A DNA stretch of 64,000 bases from an uncultured Anaeroplasmataceae bacterium (GCA_934229785.1 CAKQEA010000002.1:92115-156114); one strand, 5' to 3'; shown: positions 52,758 to 62,759, numbered from the stretch's first letter. Numbers and translations: made by a program. The notes: generated from the letters alone by a model not told the origin.

Positions 52758-54553
52758 TAAATCTCAATCCTCACATTATATTTTTTATACCAATAATCTA
52801 ATTGGTATAGGTAGGCAAGCCATGCCGTTTTTCTCATTAATTGACCATACCATGGTACGTCAAGATCATCATTATTTATAAATGATATAAGCTTTTCTTT
52901 ATCAAACAACAAATTTAAAATTGAATCATCATTATCCAATATATTCAAAACAATATTTCTTATTTCTTGATCATATTTTTTTGAATTACTTTTTGGATAT
53001 GGGCTCTTTTTTCTATCAATAACCTCTTTTATAACAACATCCTTGTAAGCATCTCTCAACAGCTTTTTTTCAACCTTATTTCTATATTTATATTTAAAAG
53101 GAACATTATATAAGAACTCCACTAAATCCTTATCACAAAATGGAACTCTAACCTCTAATGACTCTCCCATAGTCATTCTATCCTTACGATCTAATAAATT
53201 TGTCATAAAATACTTAATATTTAGATAGCATAATTGTCTATGCTTAATATCAAGTTTAGAGTCAGATGCTAAAATTGGTGCCTCCTTAATTGCCTTAATA
53301 TATTCATTTTGAACGTATTCACTAAGTTTAAGCTTATTCTTTATATCACTTTTTAATAATTCTTCTTTAAAGTCAATATTTCTTATCCAAGGAAATGTCT
53401 TAAGTTCATGAACATCTTTATAATACCAAGGGTAGCCTCCAAATATTTCATCTGCTACCTCTCCTGATGAAGCAACCTTATTCCTAGCTCTTATTTTTGA
53501 GGCAATGTAAATCATAGAGGAGTCAATATCCGTCATACCAGGAGAATCCTTTAAATCAACTGCTTTTGTTAGATTTTTAATAAGTGTAGCATTATCTATA
53601 ACTACATTTGTATGTTCTGATTTAATCGCATCACTAACTAGCTTAACATAGTCTCTATCAGATGTAATCTCAAAATCATTAGGCTTAAAATCACTCATAT
53701 TGTCCTCATAATCAATACTATAGGTTTTGATACCATGGTTATATTTAGCCATAACTGTTGAAATTATTGAAGAGTCAAGTCCACCACTTAAAAACGTTGC
53801 AATTCCTACATCACTAACCATTTGTCTTCTAATTGCTTTATCTAATAAGGCTCTTACTTTAAAAACTGTTTGTTCATAATTTAAATTATGTTTTTTAGCC
53901 TTCAATTTATAATATTGTGTTATTTTTAAACCATTTTTATTATAAATCAACATATGCCCAGGCTTTACCTCATAGATATTCTTATAAACTGTTTTCCCTT
54001 GACTATGTGATGGTCCCATTCCTAAGAGTTCACACAAACCATCCTTATCAACTACTGCCTCACCAATATATTTTAAAATCGACTTAATCTCACTTGCAAC
54101 AATCAAATCGTCTTTATAAATCGTATAATATAATGGCTTAACACCAAACATATCCCTTACAGCATAAACATTTTCACTATCGGTGTATACAAAAGCAAAA
54201 ATTCCATTTAAATAATTTAAAGCATCCATTTTATACTCATTTAATAGCTTTAACAACAACAAAGTATCTCCGTTTGATTCTAATGAAACATTTCTTTTCT
54301 TTAATAAATTCTTTAGCTCTAAAACGTTATAAAGCTCACCATTATATATAAGATGATTATTAATCACACTCATTGGCTGATGACCATTTTCTATATCTCT
54401 TATGCTTAACCTTTTATGTCCAAATGAATAATCATTAGTATATAAAATACCAGTTTCATCAGGTCCTCGATGATTTAAAAGCTCTAAAGCGTCTTCAAAT
54501 TTTTTATGGTCGCATTTACAATGATAATTAGTTTTAAAAAATATTCCACACAT
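52757..54553 (-). CDS. asnB: Asparagine synthase (glutamine-hydrolysing)
   Basis: 598 residues. The N-terminal glutaminase begins MCGIFF with catalytic Cys2, and includes LNHRGPDETG and YNGELYN. The synthetase domain starts near 215 with FLSGGLDSSI (PPi loop), and GESLEVRVPFCDKDLVEFLY completes the site. It converts aspartate plus glutamine and ATP to asparagine. The length is that of the B-type enzyme. It is followed, with a one-base overlap, by the GerW-like gene. No T-box is visible upstream. Confidence 0.93.
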   Translation of the reverse strand: MCGIFFKTNYHCKCDHKKFEDALELLNHRGPDETGILYTNDYSFGHKRLSIRDIENGHQPMSVINNHLIYNGELYNVLELKNLLKKRNVSLESNGDTLLLLKLLNEYKMDALNYLNGIFAFVYTDSENVYAVRDMFGVKPLYYTIYKDDLIVASEIKSILKYIGEAVVDKDGLCELLGMGPSHSQGKTVYKNIYEVKPGHMLIYNKNGLKITQYYKLKAKKHNLNYEQTVFKVRALLDKAIRRQMVSDVGIATFLSGGLDSSIISTVMAKYNHGIKTYSIDYEDNMSDFKPNDFEITSDRDYVKLVSDAIKSEHTNVVIDNATLIKNLTKAVDLKDSPGMTDIDSSMIYIASKIRARNKVASSGEVADEIFGGYPWYYKDVHELKTFPWIRNIDFKEELLKSDIKNKLKLSEYVQNEYIKAIKEAPILASDSKLDIKHRQLCYLNIKYFMTNLLDRKDRMTMGESLEVRVPFCDKDLVEFLYNVPFKYKYRNKVEKKLLRDAYKDVVIKEVIDRKKSPYPKSNSKKYDQEIRNIVLNILDNDDSILNLLFDKEKLISFINNDDLDVPWYGQLMRKTAWLAYLYQLDYWYKKYNVRIEI

Positions 54554-54589
54554 TTAGCTCACTTCCATATTTAACATATGAAAAAAACA

Positions 54590-54622
54590 AAAAAAGGTAC
54601 CTTCAAAAAAAGAAAGTACCAT
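54590..54622 (-). terminator. Terminator of the HAD-DegV-DUF4250 operon
   Basis: GGTAC..TTC and GAAGGTACC pair with a 7-base T loop, followed by TTTTTTTG on the minus strand. Confidence 0.75.
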
Positions 54623-54646
54623 AGTAAAGTTATATAAAGATATATA

Positions 54647-54826
54647 TTATTTTTGTTTAAATTGATTTAGATCATTATCATAATAAAATCCAATTGAGGC
54701 AAGTATTTGTTTTATCTCATCTTCATTTTGATTTAAATCATCACATAGTTTATCAAGTGAGGAATAATCATCTCTTAATTTAGTATTAACAACACTTAAT
54801 AAAATAATAGGACTTTTAATTAACAT
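54647..54826 (-). CDS. DUF4250 family small protein
   Basis: 59 residues, MLIKSPIILLSVVNTKLRDD, then YSSLDKLCDDLNQNEDEIKQ, ending NQFKQK. This matches DUF4250 (PIILLS.VNTKLRD.Y.SLDELC.DL). The family is tiny, cytoplasmic and of unknown function in anaerobic Bacillota. RBS AGGTGA lies 6 bases before the ATG. It overlaps the end of the preceding membrane-protein gene by 11 bases, so it ends the operon. Confidence 0.82.
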   Translation of the reverse strand: MLIKSPIILLSVVNTKLRDDYSSLDKLCDDLNQNEDEIKQILASIGFYYDNDLNQFKQK

Positions 54827-54998
54827 TTTTAATCACCTTATTTAAATAAATTGTAAGAAAAACAACACATAAAAGAATCATAAAAAAGAAAACAACACTA
54901 AACTTAGTAGTATCAATAACTAAATATAATACTAAGCCTAAAACAAATGAAAGAAAGGCTAATATTAACAAATAATATTTTTTTAAAAAATCAATCAT
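54816..54998 (-). CDS. Small two-helix membrane protein
   Basis: 60 residues with two hydrophobic helices, about 6-26 (YYLLILAFLSFVLGLVLYLV) and 33-52, and a short charged tail. No family recognised. Its start is 4 bases after the DegV stop and its end overlaps the DUF4250 gene by 11 bases, so it is embedded in the HAD-DegV-DUF4250 operon, which supports it being a real gene. Confidence 0.6.
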   Translation of the reverse strand: MIDFLKKYYLLILAFLSFVLGLVLYLVIDTTKFSVVFFFMILLCVVFLTIYLNKVIKNVN

Positions 54999-55002
54999 TT
55001 AA

Positions 55003-55830
55003 TCACTTCTTTGATACGAAAATATAACCAAATGCATTTGGTCCCCAGTGACAAGCAACTGCAGGATCTAAATTATCATAAACTTTAATTTGCTTCTTAT
55101 ATTTATCATCAGTATAGGAAATCAAAGTGTCTAGGTTATTCCTATTATAGGTATAAGAAGCAATAATATCATAATTTTCATCACATTCAAGCTTCTCTAA
55201 AGCTTCAGCAATATATAGCATACCACTTTTTAATCCAATTCTTTTTGTATGAACCTTTACCTTGCCATCTACAAAGCCAATAATAGGTTTTATTTTTAGA
55301 ATACTTCCAACTAGCCATTCAGTTTTACTTAATCTTCCACCCTTTAATAAATAATTTAAGGTTTCTGGTATAGCCATAATTTGAATTCTAGGAATTAATT
55401 CATTAACATACTTACAAATAGCTTCTACACTTTCATTACGATGACGATTAATCTCATCAACTAATAAACGCATTCCTCCAACAGCTAAGCATGAATCTAT
55501 AACTTTGACACGATCATTATCCTCAAACAACAGCTTTATGGCATTAAAGGTACCTGATATTTTAGATGATAGCGTTAATATTATAACATCATCACCATTA
55601 CTTGTATATGAATTAACTCTATCCTCCAAGTCCGTCAAAGTTGGTAAAGACGTTTTAGGAAAAAGATTTTCATTTATTAATTTATCATAAAACAAATCCA
55701 TAGATAAATCAACTCCATCTAAATATTCCTTTTCTCCTAACAATATTTTTAACGGAATTAATTCAACGTTATATTTTAAAGCCTCATGAGGCTTAATACT
55801 ACTTCCAGAATCAACAAAAACCTTAAGCAT
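55003..55830 (-). CDS. DegV family fatty-acid-binding protein (FakB-type)
   Basis: 275 residues. DegV fold with the fatty-acid-binding signatures: DSGSSI near 7-12, FPKTSLPTLTDLEDRV, ILTLSSKISGTFNAIKLL, and RIGLKSG before the final HWGPNAFGYIF, where the His-Gly contact is conserved. DegV/FakB proteins present fatty acids to FakA kinase for phospholipid synthesis; no fakA is in the window. Its start overlaps the HAD gene end by 8 bases. A second member is at 62930. Confidence 0.9.
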   Translation of the reverse strand: MLKVFVDSGSSIKPHEALKYNVELIPLKILLGEKEYLDGVDLSMDLFYDKLINENLFPKTSLPTLTDLEDRVNSYTSNGDDVIILTLSSKISGTFNAIKLLFEDNDRVKVIDSCLAVGGMRLLVDEINRHRNESVEAICKYVNELIPRIQIMAIPETLNYLLKGGRLSKTEWLVGSILKIKPIIGFVDGKVKVHTKRIGLKSGMLYIAEALEKLECDENYDIIASYTYNRNNLDTLISYTDDKYKKQIKVYDNLDPAVACHWGPNAFGYIFVSKK

Positions 55831-56548
55831 TTTTTCTATCCTCTATTTCTTCAATAATCATAGGTATAACCTCATCCATTCTTATTCTAGGATAATAATG
55901 CTTTGATTTTGGATTTTCTATAATAAAATCCCCAACTAGAAAGCACTTAATACCACATTCGTATGCACAATCTCCATCCTCTAGGGTATTATTGCCAAAT
56001 AATATAACCTCATTAGGATTTAAATTATAACCCTTCAAAATTTTGCTAAAATACTTAGGATTCGGCTTAGTATAAGATGAATTTTCATAAGAAGTTACAA
56101 GATTAAAATCATCAACTGTGAGATTAATAAAGCTCATCCTTGTTTTAGTTCCCTCAAGTGGAAATATTGGATTAGTTGTTAAATAAGTATCTAAGCCATT
56201 TTTATGACAAAAATCAATTATTTCTCTAGCATAAAAATTATCCTGACATATCGCCTTTAATTTTTTAAATTCATTTGAATAAAATTCATCAAAAAATTTC
56301 TTATCATTTATTTTTTCTTCACCGTAAACTCTTTTAAATTCATTCCAGAATACTTCTTCATTACTTGTCCTACCATCATTAGCATGCATTTTTTTTGTTC
56401 CTTGCCAAATGGTATTTATAAGCTTATCCTTTTCATAGCCTATAGATTTAACTTTTTCATACAACAAATGAAAATAAACATTTGTAAATGCTTCCTCATC
56501 TAGAGGTAACAATGTGCCATCTAAATCAAAGAATACTGCCTTTAGCAT
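55823..56548 (-). CDS. HAD-family hydrolase
   Basis: 241 residues from the ATG at 56548, with AAGGTG 8 bases upstream; a GTG at 56557 overlaps the RBS and is less likely. Motif I is FDLDGTLLP near 6-14, motif II TTNPIFP (Thr near 130), and motif IV FGNNTLEDGDCAYECG near 195-210. The cap type resembles phosphoglycolate-phosphatase or beta-phosphoglucomutase relatives. It hydrolyses a small phosphate ester; the substrate is unknown. It is the first gene of an operon with DegV. Confidence 0.87.
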   Translation of the reverse strand: MLKAVFFDLDGTLLPLDEEAFTNVYFHLLYEKVKSIGYEKDKLINTIWQGTKKMHANDGRTSNEEVFWNEFKRVYGEEKINDKKFFDEFYSNEFKKLKAICQDNFYAREIIDFCHKNGLDTYLTTNPIFPLEGTKTRMSFINLTVDDFNLVTSYENSSYTKPNPKYFSKILKGYNLNPNEVILFGNNTLEDGDCAYECGIKCFLVGDFIIENPKSKHYYPRIRMDEVIPMIIEEIEDRKNA

Positions 56549-56594
56549 TAAAATCACACCTTAATCACTTTAAACTAAACTAATTCTATCATAA

Positions 56595-58697
56595 TTAACG
56601 ATAAGTTAAAAGAGTTATTTTATTTTTATAAACAATAAATGATATATTTCCATTATTTTTTGTCATATAAACAGTAGATATTTTTGAAAGCTTGTCAACA
56701 ATTTCATCATTTGGTAATCCATAGTTATTATTATCAGCAACTGAAATAATTGAATATTTAGGTGCTACATAACTTATAAATAAATCATCTGATGATGTTC
56801 TTGATCCATGATGAGCAACCTTTAAAACATCTGATTTTAAATCTATTCCATAATAATCAACAAGTGTTTTTTCTTCTTCCTTAGTCATATCACCAGTAAA
56901 TAAAAATGTTTTATTATTTAAATTCATTTTTACGACTAGTGAATTAGAATTGACATTATCTAAATCATCTATTGGTCCTAAGGCTTCAAATGCAATTTCT
57001 CCAACTATAAATTTAGTATTATTCTTAATACCAGTTCCTTTATTATTTAAAATTTCCTTACATTTATCATCATATATTGGGTAATAGATATTATCAACAT
57101 TAAAATACTCAATAACCTCATTTGCTTCTTTTATATGATCATTATCTGAATGCGTTATGATTAACGTATCTATTTTATTAATGCCTGTTGATTTTAAATA
57201 ATCTAGTGAATTATAGGCATCAATTAAAATGTTTCCTTTATTATTTCGTTGTTTAATTAAACAAGAGTCTCCTTGACCAACATCTATAAAGGTTATTTTA
57301 GTTAATGGAGTTATAATATTTATATTAATTAGCACTGATAAATATATTAAAAAAATTGTTAATTGTTTAAATATATTTTTTTTATTTCTAATTGAAATAA
57401 TTAATACCGAATATAAAAAATAATAAATTACGTACATTATAAAATAAAAGCTCGGAATTGAAATATTAATGCTTAATTTTGATAAATTAATAATGTATTC
57501 ACTTAAAAATATGAAGATATATTTAAAAAATACATCTAAAAATGGAAATGCCGCAAGAACATAACATATTGGTAATAATAGATAACTAACAACTAAACCA
57601 AGAATTGGCGAAAATAATAAGGCAAATAAAGATATTTTGTTTTGAAATGCTGCAACAATTGGAATTGTTGAAAGATAAATCATTAAAAATGATATGTAGT
57701 TTTTCTTTAAAAACGACATATTTTTTATAATTGAATTTATAAATAATATCACAAAGCTAACCAGAAAGCTTAATATAAATCCTGTGTTATATATATAAAA
57801 TGGTCTAATAGAAACCATCAACATAAACGAAATAGCTAACAAATCAATTTTAGTGTATTGTTTTTCGCCCTTTTCATTTAGCTTTGTTAAAATTAAAAAT
57901 AACAGTGCTCTTATACAAGCAGGTGGAAAGCCTATTAATATTACATATATAGCTAAAATACTAATAGGTATTGTGCTTTCATAATATCTAAAAAATTTAA
58001 ATAAAAGCCATGATATTATTTTATATAAAAATATAATATGCATTCCACTAATTGCTAAAATATAAGAAATACCTAAGAGGGAATAGCCTTCCTTTAAATT
58101 ATCATCTAAGCTATTAGATGATAAAACCATTGTTGAAACATAATTAAACGCCTCAGGTGAAAGCTTTTCTTCATAAAATTTAATCATTTTATATTTTATG
58201 GTATTAATTGAAATAGAGTTTTTTACTAATTTCACGTCTATTACCTTTGCTTGATAGATGATTCCTTGTGTTTTTAAATATCTTGCATAATCAAAATCTG
58301 TTTCATAGGATTTTAATGATATACTCTCACGCTTAAATTTTATATTAACTATATCACCTGGTGTAAACTCATTGTTATAATCAACAATTCTTACTTTATT
58401 TGTTTTTATTTTGATAATATAACCATTATTTTTAGTTTCAACAATTTTTGCATCATAATATTTATCATCAGCCAATTTTTTTAAATTAGATATGTTTGTC
58501 AAGCAAAACAAATAACAACAAACAATTAAAATTGGGACAATTATTTGTTTTTTTCTAAAAAATAAATAGATAGCTAAAACTCCTAATGGAATAAATAATA
58601 AGCTATTTTCACTTGCTGCTATAATAATGATTGATGCAATTAAAAAATAATGCCAGTTACCCAAGAATGGTTTCGATTTTAATTTGCTCAATAACAT
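56595..58697 (-). CDS. comEC: ComEC/Rec2 DNA-uptake channel
   Basis: 700 residues. An N-terminal membrane and OB-like part, the ComEC core with ILAISGMHI near 214-222 and about ten helices, then a C-terminal MBL domain: DVGQGDSCLIKQ near 472, THSDNDHIKE near 514 and AHHGSRTSSDD near 635, with the metal-binding residues kept. It carries transforming DNA across the membrane. It overlaps the comEA-like gene by 41 bases. Together they indicate competence potential, though the ComG pilus genes are not in the window. Confidence 0.93.
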   Translation of the reverse strand: MLLSKLKSKPFLGNWHYFLIASIIIIAASENSLLFIPLGVLAIYLFFRKKQIIVPILIVCCYLFCLTNISNLKKLADDKYYDAKIVETKNNGYIIKIKTNKVRIVDYNNEFTPGDIVNIKFKRESISLKSYETDFDYARYLKTQGIIYQAKVIDVKLVKNSISINTIKYKMIKFYEEKLSPEAFNYVSTMVLSSNSLDDNLKEGYSLLGISYILAISGMHIIFLYKIISWLLFKFFRYYESTIPISILAIYVILIGFPPACIRALLFLILTKLNEKGEKQYTKIDLLAISFMLMVSIRPFYIYNTGFILSFLVSFVILFINSIIKNMSFLKKNYISFLMIYLSTIPIVAAFQNKISLFALLFSPILGLVVSYLLLPICYVLAAFPFLDVFFKYIFIFLSEYIINLSKLSINISIPSFYFIMYVIYYFLYSVLIISIRNKKNIFKQLTIFLIYLSVLININIITPLTKITFIDVGQGDSCLIKQRNNKGNILIDAYNSLDYLKSTGINKIDTLIITHSDNDHIKEANEVIEYFNVDNIYYPIYDDKCKEILNNKGTGIKNNTKFIVGEIAFEALGPIDDLDNVNSNSLVVKMNLNNKTFLFTGDMTKEEEKTLVDYYGIDLKSDVLKVAHHGSRTSSDDLFISYVAPKYSIISVADNNNYGLPNDEIVDKLSKISTVYMTKNNGNISFIVYKNKITLLTYR

Positions 58698-59193
58698 TAT
58701 CTGACACTCCTAAAACTTCTTGTAACTCTTCATATGACTCAAATGCTTTACTGCTTCTATAGGCAATTATTTTCTCTGCTCTTTTATCGCCTATACCATA
58801 AACCTTCTTTAAATCAATCTTTTCTGCGGTGTTAATATTAATTTTATCAGCATTCTCCTTTTTTACTTTATCATAGGCTCCATTGTCTGTTGTTGAAATA
58901 ACAATTGTCATGCTTTCATAAAATCTTTCATCAAGCTTATAAGGTAAAACACTATACTCATTATAAATATTTCTTGTTTTTGAATAAATATCGCCAAAGC
59001 TTGACCCATATGGAACTTGGAAAGGACTAATGTTTTTAGCTATTTCCCCCTCCAAGGTAATTGTTATATACCTATCATGCTTTATTTTGCTTGAATCAGT
59101 ATTACTTATTATTTTTTTGATATCAGACGAAAATGATAATGCAAATGTAAATATAAGTATTAATATTACAAAAACTATTTCTTTCTTCTTCAT
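58657..59193 (-). CDS. comEA: ComEA-like helix-hairpin-helix DNA-binding protein
   Basis: 178 residues. An N-terminal membrane anchor (FVILILIFTFALSFS), a SLBB-like region about 45-105 (YITITLEGEIAKNI, VPYGSSFGDIY), then tandem HhH motifs at about 118-175: INTAEKIDLKKVYGIGDKRA and KIIAYRSSKAFESYEELQEV. ComEA binds double-stranded DNA at the cell surface and passes it to ComEC, whose gene overlaps downstream. RBS AGGAGG lies 10 bases upstream of the ATG. Confidence 0.9.
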   Translation of the reverse strand: MKKKEIVFVILILIFTFALSFSSDIKKIISNTDSSKIKHDRYITITLEGEIAKNISPFQVPYGSSFGDIYSKTRNIYNEYSVLPYKLDERFYESMTIVISTTDNGAYDKVKKENADKININTAEKIDLKKVYGIGDKRAEKIIAYRSSKAFESYEELQEVLGVSDNVIEQIKIETILG

Positions 59194-59261
59194 AAAAATT
59201 ATCCTCCTATTATAATAAGAGTACGATTTTGTTAAAATTTTACAAAGAAATTTAAAAAAAA

Positions 59262-59296
59262 TAAAAAAAAGAGGATTTTTTTACATTTTTCCTCTT
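59262..59296 (-). terminator. Terminator of the marR-yfcE operon
   Basis: AGAGGA and TCCTCT with an A/T loop, followed by eight T on the minus strand. Confidence 0.75.
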
Positions 59297-59313
59297 AATT
59301 AATTAAAATATCA

Positions 59314-59841
59314 CTAATAACTATATCTAAATACTTCTTCATCATCAATAGTATAGCCTACTATTGTATGTTCATCCCATATCGCATATCCCCTCTTTGA
59401 TGAAGCCTTAGGAATAGTTATGCTACCAGGATTAATAAACATTGTGCTTCCTTTTTTCTCACATGCTGGGATATGAGTATGTCCGTATAAAACCAAATCA
59501 TCATTTCCTTTATATAAATCTAAATGATGTCCATGCTCAAAATGTACCTTTAAATCATTTAATGTTCCATCAAATGAATCTAAAATTTTAAATTTTAAAA
59601 CCATTTGATCTACCTCTGCCTCACAATTTCCTTTTATGCATAAAATTTTATCAGCATAAGGATTAATTGCTTCAATTACCATTTTAGGTGCATAATTATT
59701 TGGTAAACCATTTCTTGGGCCATGATATAAAACATCACCTAAACAAATCATTGAATCAAAATTACCTTTATTAAATTTATCAAGCAAAAATTCAACAGAA
59801 TCTATTGCTCCATGTATATCAGAAAATATTAAATATTTCAT
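59314..59841 (-). CDS. YfcE/MJ0936-type phosphodiesterase
   Basis: 175 residues of the calcineurin-like superfamily. Metal-binding motifs in order: FSDIHG near 6-11, CLGDVLYHGP near 34-43, GNCEAE near 71-76, FEHGHH near 100-105 and YGHTHIP near 118-124. Members such as YfcE hydrolyse phosphodiesters with Mn2+. The natural substrate is unknown. Its ATG overlaps the MarR gene end by 4 bases (ATGA), so both are made together. Confidence 0.92.
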   Translation of the reverse strand: MKYLIFSDIHGAIDSVEFLLDKFNKGNFDSMICLGDVLYHGPRNGLPNNYAPKMVIEAINPYADKILCIKGNCEAEVDQMVLKFKILDSFDGTLNDLKVHFEHGHHLDLYKGNDDLVLYGHTHIPACEKKGSTMFINPGSITIPKASSKRGYAIWDEHTIVGYTIDDEEVFRYSY

Positions 59842-60272
59842 TCAGATGTCACCTCTAATAAAATTGATAAGGAATTTAAAATATTATCCATATCATTATC
59901 ACTCAAACGTTCAAACATTGGCCAAGTAAAATCATAAATATCAATACTAATTTTTTCAGTAATTTTATTAGTCATTTCGGTTAACTCAACATAAGTTACT
60001 CTGCCATCATCCTTACTTTGAGTTTTCTTTAAAAATCCCTTACTTACTAATCTATTAACAAGTGGTGAAATTGTATTTGTAGATTTATGTAATCTTTTAC
60101 ATATATCAGTAATTTTAGTTTCATTAGGATTATGATAAACATCTAGGATAATAACAGCCTGAATAGATGAAAGACCATATGGTGCACAAAGTGCATCTCT
60201 AACGTTATTAAAATAAGTAGATAATTCTTTAATCATATCAATTATTTTTTTTCTTTTTTCAATATTTGTCAT
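59838..60272 (-). CDS. MarR-family transcriptional regulator
   Basis: 144 residues with a winged helix-turn-helix: GLSSIQAVIILDVYHN, then KITDICKRLHKSTNTISPLV and the wing KKTQSKDDGRVTYVEL. MarR proteins sense small ligands and bind dyads of about 16-20 bp. It is cotranscribed with the YfcE-type gene. No dyad stands out in its own leader. It is the only intact MarR gene in the window and could be tested as the binder of the AGTTAG-N6-CTAACT sites, but there is no direct evidence. Confidence 0.87.
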   Translation of the reverse strand: MTNIEKRKKIIDMIKELSTYFNNVRDALCAPYGLSSIQAVIILDVYHNPNETKITDICKRLHKSTNTISPLVNRLVSKGFLKKTQSKDDGRVTYVELTEMTNKITEKISIDIYDFTWPMFERLSDNDMDNILNSLSILLEVTSE

Positions 60273-60321
60273 CTTATCTACTCCTTCCTATGTCATTATA
60301 CTTTATTTGAAATAAAAAGTA

Positions 60322-60377
60322 AAATAAAAAGTGAGTAGTAACTATGGACTTAATTGCCACAAAAACCTCCTACTCAC
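60322..60377 (-). terminator. Terminator of the pfkA-pyk operon
   Basis: AGTGAGTAG and CTACTCACT form a 9-bp stem around a 30-base loop, followed by TTTTTATTTT on the minus strand. Confidence 0.7.
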
Positions 60378-60391
60378 TTTATTAACATTAA

Positions 60392-61789
60392 TTATTCAGC
60401 ATCAACAATTTCAAACTTATTAGATGTAGCCTTGATAATCTTATCATCAGAAGTTAAACCTAATGCATTCTTTGCAACCTTGTAAGCGTCAGCCATTGTA
60501 CCAACAACTGCCTGTACACCCCAAACAACAGATAATGTACGAGCATCATCAGCATTTGAAACAGCATAGAAAATATCTGTTGCAGGACGATATTGAGATA
60601 ATGCTAAAGCAAATTCAACATCTCCTTCAGCTACTACAGCAGGAACCTCGAATACATTAGCTAATGTAGCTACAGCTAAACCGATAGCATCGCACTCATT
60701 CTTTTCTTCCTTACCATAAACAACATTTTCAATCATTAATTCATGATCAATATTTTCTTCAGCCTTTTCATCAATCTTAGACATGTAAGATACAGCCTCA
60801 AATGGATAATCACCTTGAGCAGACTCACCTGATAACATTGTTGCAGAAGTACCATCTAATACAGCATTATGAACATCTGAAACCTCAGCACGAGTTGGTC
60901 TTGGATTTTGTTGCATAGAATCTAACATTTGTGTAGCAGTAATAACAATCTTACCAGTTGATTGAGCAAGATAAATCATTTGCTTTTGAATTTCTGGTAA
61001 ATCCCAAGCATCAACATCAACACCTAAATCCCCACGGGCAACCATTACACCATCAGATAATTTGATGATTTCTTCCATATTTCTAACACCCTCTTGGTTT
61101 TCGATCTTAGAAATAATTTTAATATGGTCATTACCCTTAGCAGCTAAAATTTCACGAATTTGTCTTAAATCATCGGCACGACGTACAAATGATGCGAAAA
61201 TGAAATCTAATCCCTGATCACATGCAAATTCCATATCTGCCTTGTCTTTTGGTGAAATGTATGGCATATTTAAAACTACACCTGGTACATTACAATTTCT
61301 CTTTGGTTTTAACTTTCTATTTGATAAAGATTCACAAACTAATTCTCTATTAGCAGTCTTTTCCTTAACAACTAATTGGAATAAGCCATCCTCAAATAAA
61401 ATCTTACCACCAACTTGGATATCATCATATAAACCGGCATAAGAGATAGCAACCTTAACAGTTCCATCAGCTTGCTTACCACCAATGAATGAATAATCCA
61501 TAGTTAAAATAACAGTATCTCCAGCCTTAACCATAACACCAGCATAGTCCTCAGCTAATAAACCTGTTCTAATTTCAGGACCCTTTGTATCAAGTGCAAT
61601 ACCAGTAGTCCAACCATGTTCAGCATTTAATGCCTTTACATTTTTAATACGGAATCCCTGTTCCTCATAATCACCATGAGAAAAGTTCATACGCATTACA
61701 TTCATTCCTGCAGTACCAATTAACTTCTCTAAGCAATCCTTTTGCTCACTTGCAGGTCCAATTGTACAAACAACTTTAGTCTTCTTCAT
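60392..61789 (-). CDS. pyk: Pyruvate kinase
   Basis: 465 residues. Complete family: KVVCTIGPAS at the N-terminus, RMNFSHGDYEE, DTKGPEIRTG, KIENQEGV active-site stretch near 230, GVMVARGDLGV, and TATQMLDSM. The Glu in TKGPEIRTG indicates the K+-dependent type. There is no extra C-terminal PEP-utiliser domain found in some Bacillota, so it is the short form. It transfers phosphate from PEP to ADP, the last glycolytic step. It lies 17 bases after pfkA in the usual pfkA-pyk operon. Confidence 0.97.
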   Translation of the reverse strand: MKKTKVVCTIGPASEQKDCLEKLIGTAGMNVMRMNFSHGDYEEQGFRIKNVKALNAEHGWTTGIALDTKGPEIRTGLLAEDYAGVMVKAGDTVILTMDYSFIGGKQADGTVKVAISYAGLYDDIQVGGKILFEDGLFQLVVKEKTANRELVCESLSNRKLKPKRNCNVPGVVLNMPYISPKDKADMEFACDQGLDFIFASFVRRADDLRQIREILAAKGNDHIKIISKIENQEGVRNMEEIIKLSDGVMVARGDLGVDVDAWDLPEIQKQMIYLAQSTGKIVITATQMLDSMQQNPRPTRAEVSDVHNAVLDGTSATMLSGESAQGDYPFEAVSYMSKIDEKAEENIDHELMIENVVYGKEEKNECDAIGLAVATLANVFEVPAVVAEGDVEFALALSQYRPATDIFYAVSNADDARTLSVVWGVQAVVGTMADAYKVAKNALGLTSDDKIIKATSNKFEIVDAE

Positions 61790-61805
61790 TTTTATTCTCT
61801 CCTTA

Positions 61806-62759
61806 TTATGATATTTTTTTGACTAGTTCATGTAATTCTTTATTTGGTTCATACTTCATTTGAAGAGCTTCTTCAATTGGAGTATTAATCAATTTGTTGT
61901 GGTGAATACCAACCGCAACACCTGTAACACCTTCATGTAGAAGATCTACAGCATACTTGCCTAATCTAGCAGCAAGTAAACGGTCCTCAGGGGTAGGACT
62001 TCCACCTCTTTGAACATATCCTAAAACAGTAGCACGACATTCATATCCTGAAAATTCCTCTACTTCTTTAGCTAATTGATGAACATCGCAAATGTTTTCT
62101 GAAATAACAACAATCGCGTGTTTTCTTCCAGCTAATCGATTTTTCTTCAAATCAATTAATAGCTGTTCCTTATTAAGTCCAGTATTTGGAGTAATTATAT
62201 ATTCAGCTCCACAGCAAATACCAGAATACAATGCTAAATCCTCACAGTGTCTACCCATAACCTCTATGATTGAACATCTTTGATGAGATGAAGAGGTATC
62301 ACGAAGTTTATCAATTGCTTCACATGCAGTACTTAGAGCTGTAGAGAATCCAATTGTTTTTGATGATGAAGCAATATCATTATCAATTGTGCCTGGTATT
62401 CCAATTGTCTTAACACCCATCTCATGTAATCTTAAGGCACCAGTATATGTTCCATCACCACCAATGCACACAAGCGCATCGATATCTCTCTTTTCAAGCT
62501 GTTTAACACCTAAAGCTCTAACCTGCTCATACTGAAATTCAGGTAACCTAGCAGTTCCAAGTATTGTACCACCTTTATTAAGAATATCTGAAACATCTTT
62601 TCTTGATAATTCTTCTATATGTCCTTCAACTAAACCACGATAACCATCATAAACAGCGAAAACCTGATCTCCAGATGCGATTGCACAACGAACAACAGCA
62701 CGTATAGCAGCATTCATTCCAGGAGCATCTCCACCTGACGTTAATACACCAATTCTCAT
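61806..62759 (-). CDS. pfkA: ATP-dependent 6-phosphofructokinase
   Basis: 317 residues. Motifs: TSGGDAPGMNAAIRAVVR at 8-25, GGDGTYTGA near 100-108, PGTIDNDI near 124-131, and MGRHCEDLALYSG near 170. The GGDGT Gly indicates ATP rather than pyrophosphate use. It phosphorylates fructose 6-phosphate, committing carbon to glycolysis. It is the first gene of the operon with pyk, with its own promoter 20-50 bases upstream. Confidence 0.97.
   Translation of the reverse strand: MRIGVLTSGGDAPGMNAAIRAVVRCAIASGDQVFAVYDGYRGLVEGHIEELSRKDVSDILNKGGTILGTARLPEFQYEQVRALGVKQLEKRDIDALVCIGGDGTYTGALRLHEMGVKTIGIPGTIDNDIASSSKTIGFSTALSTACEAIDKLRDTSSSHQRCSIIEVMGRHCEDLALYSGICCGAEYIITPNTGLNKEQLLIDLKKNRLAGRKHAIVVISENICDVHQLAKEVEEFSGYECRATVLGYVQRGGSPTPEDRLLAARLGKYAVDLLHEGVTGVAVGIHHNKLINTPIEEALQMKYEPNKELHELVKKIS

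Noticed and set aside
54554-54646. T-box leader for asnB
   Set aside because: The space upstream of asnB holds only the terminator of the preceding operon; no T-box sequence is present.
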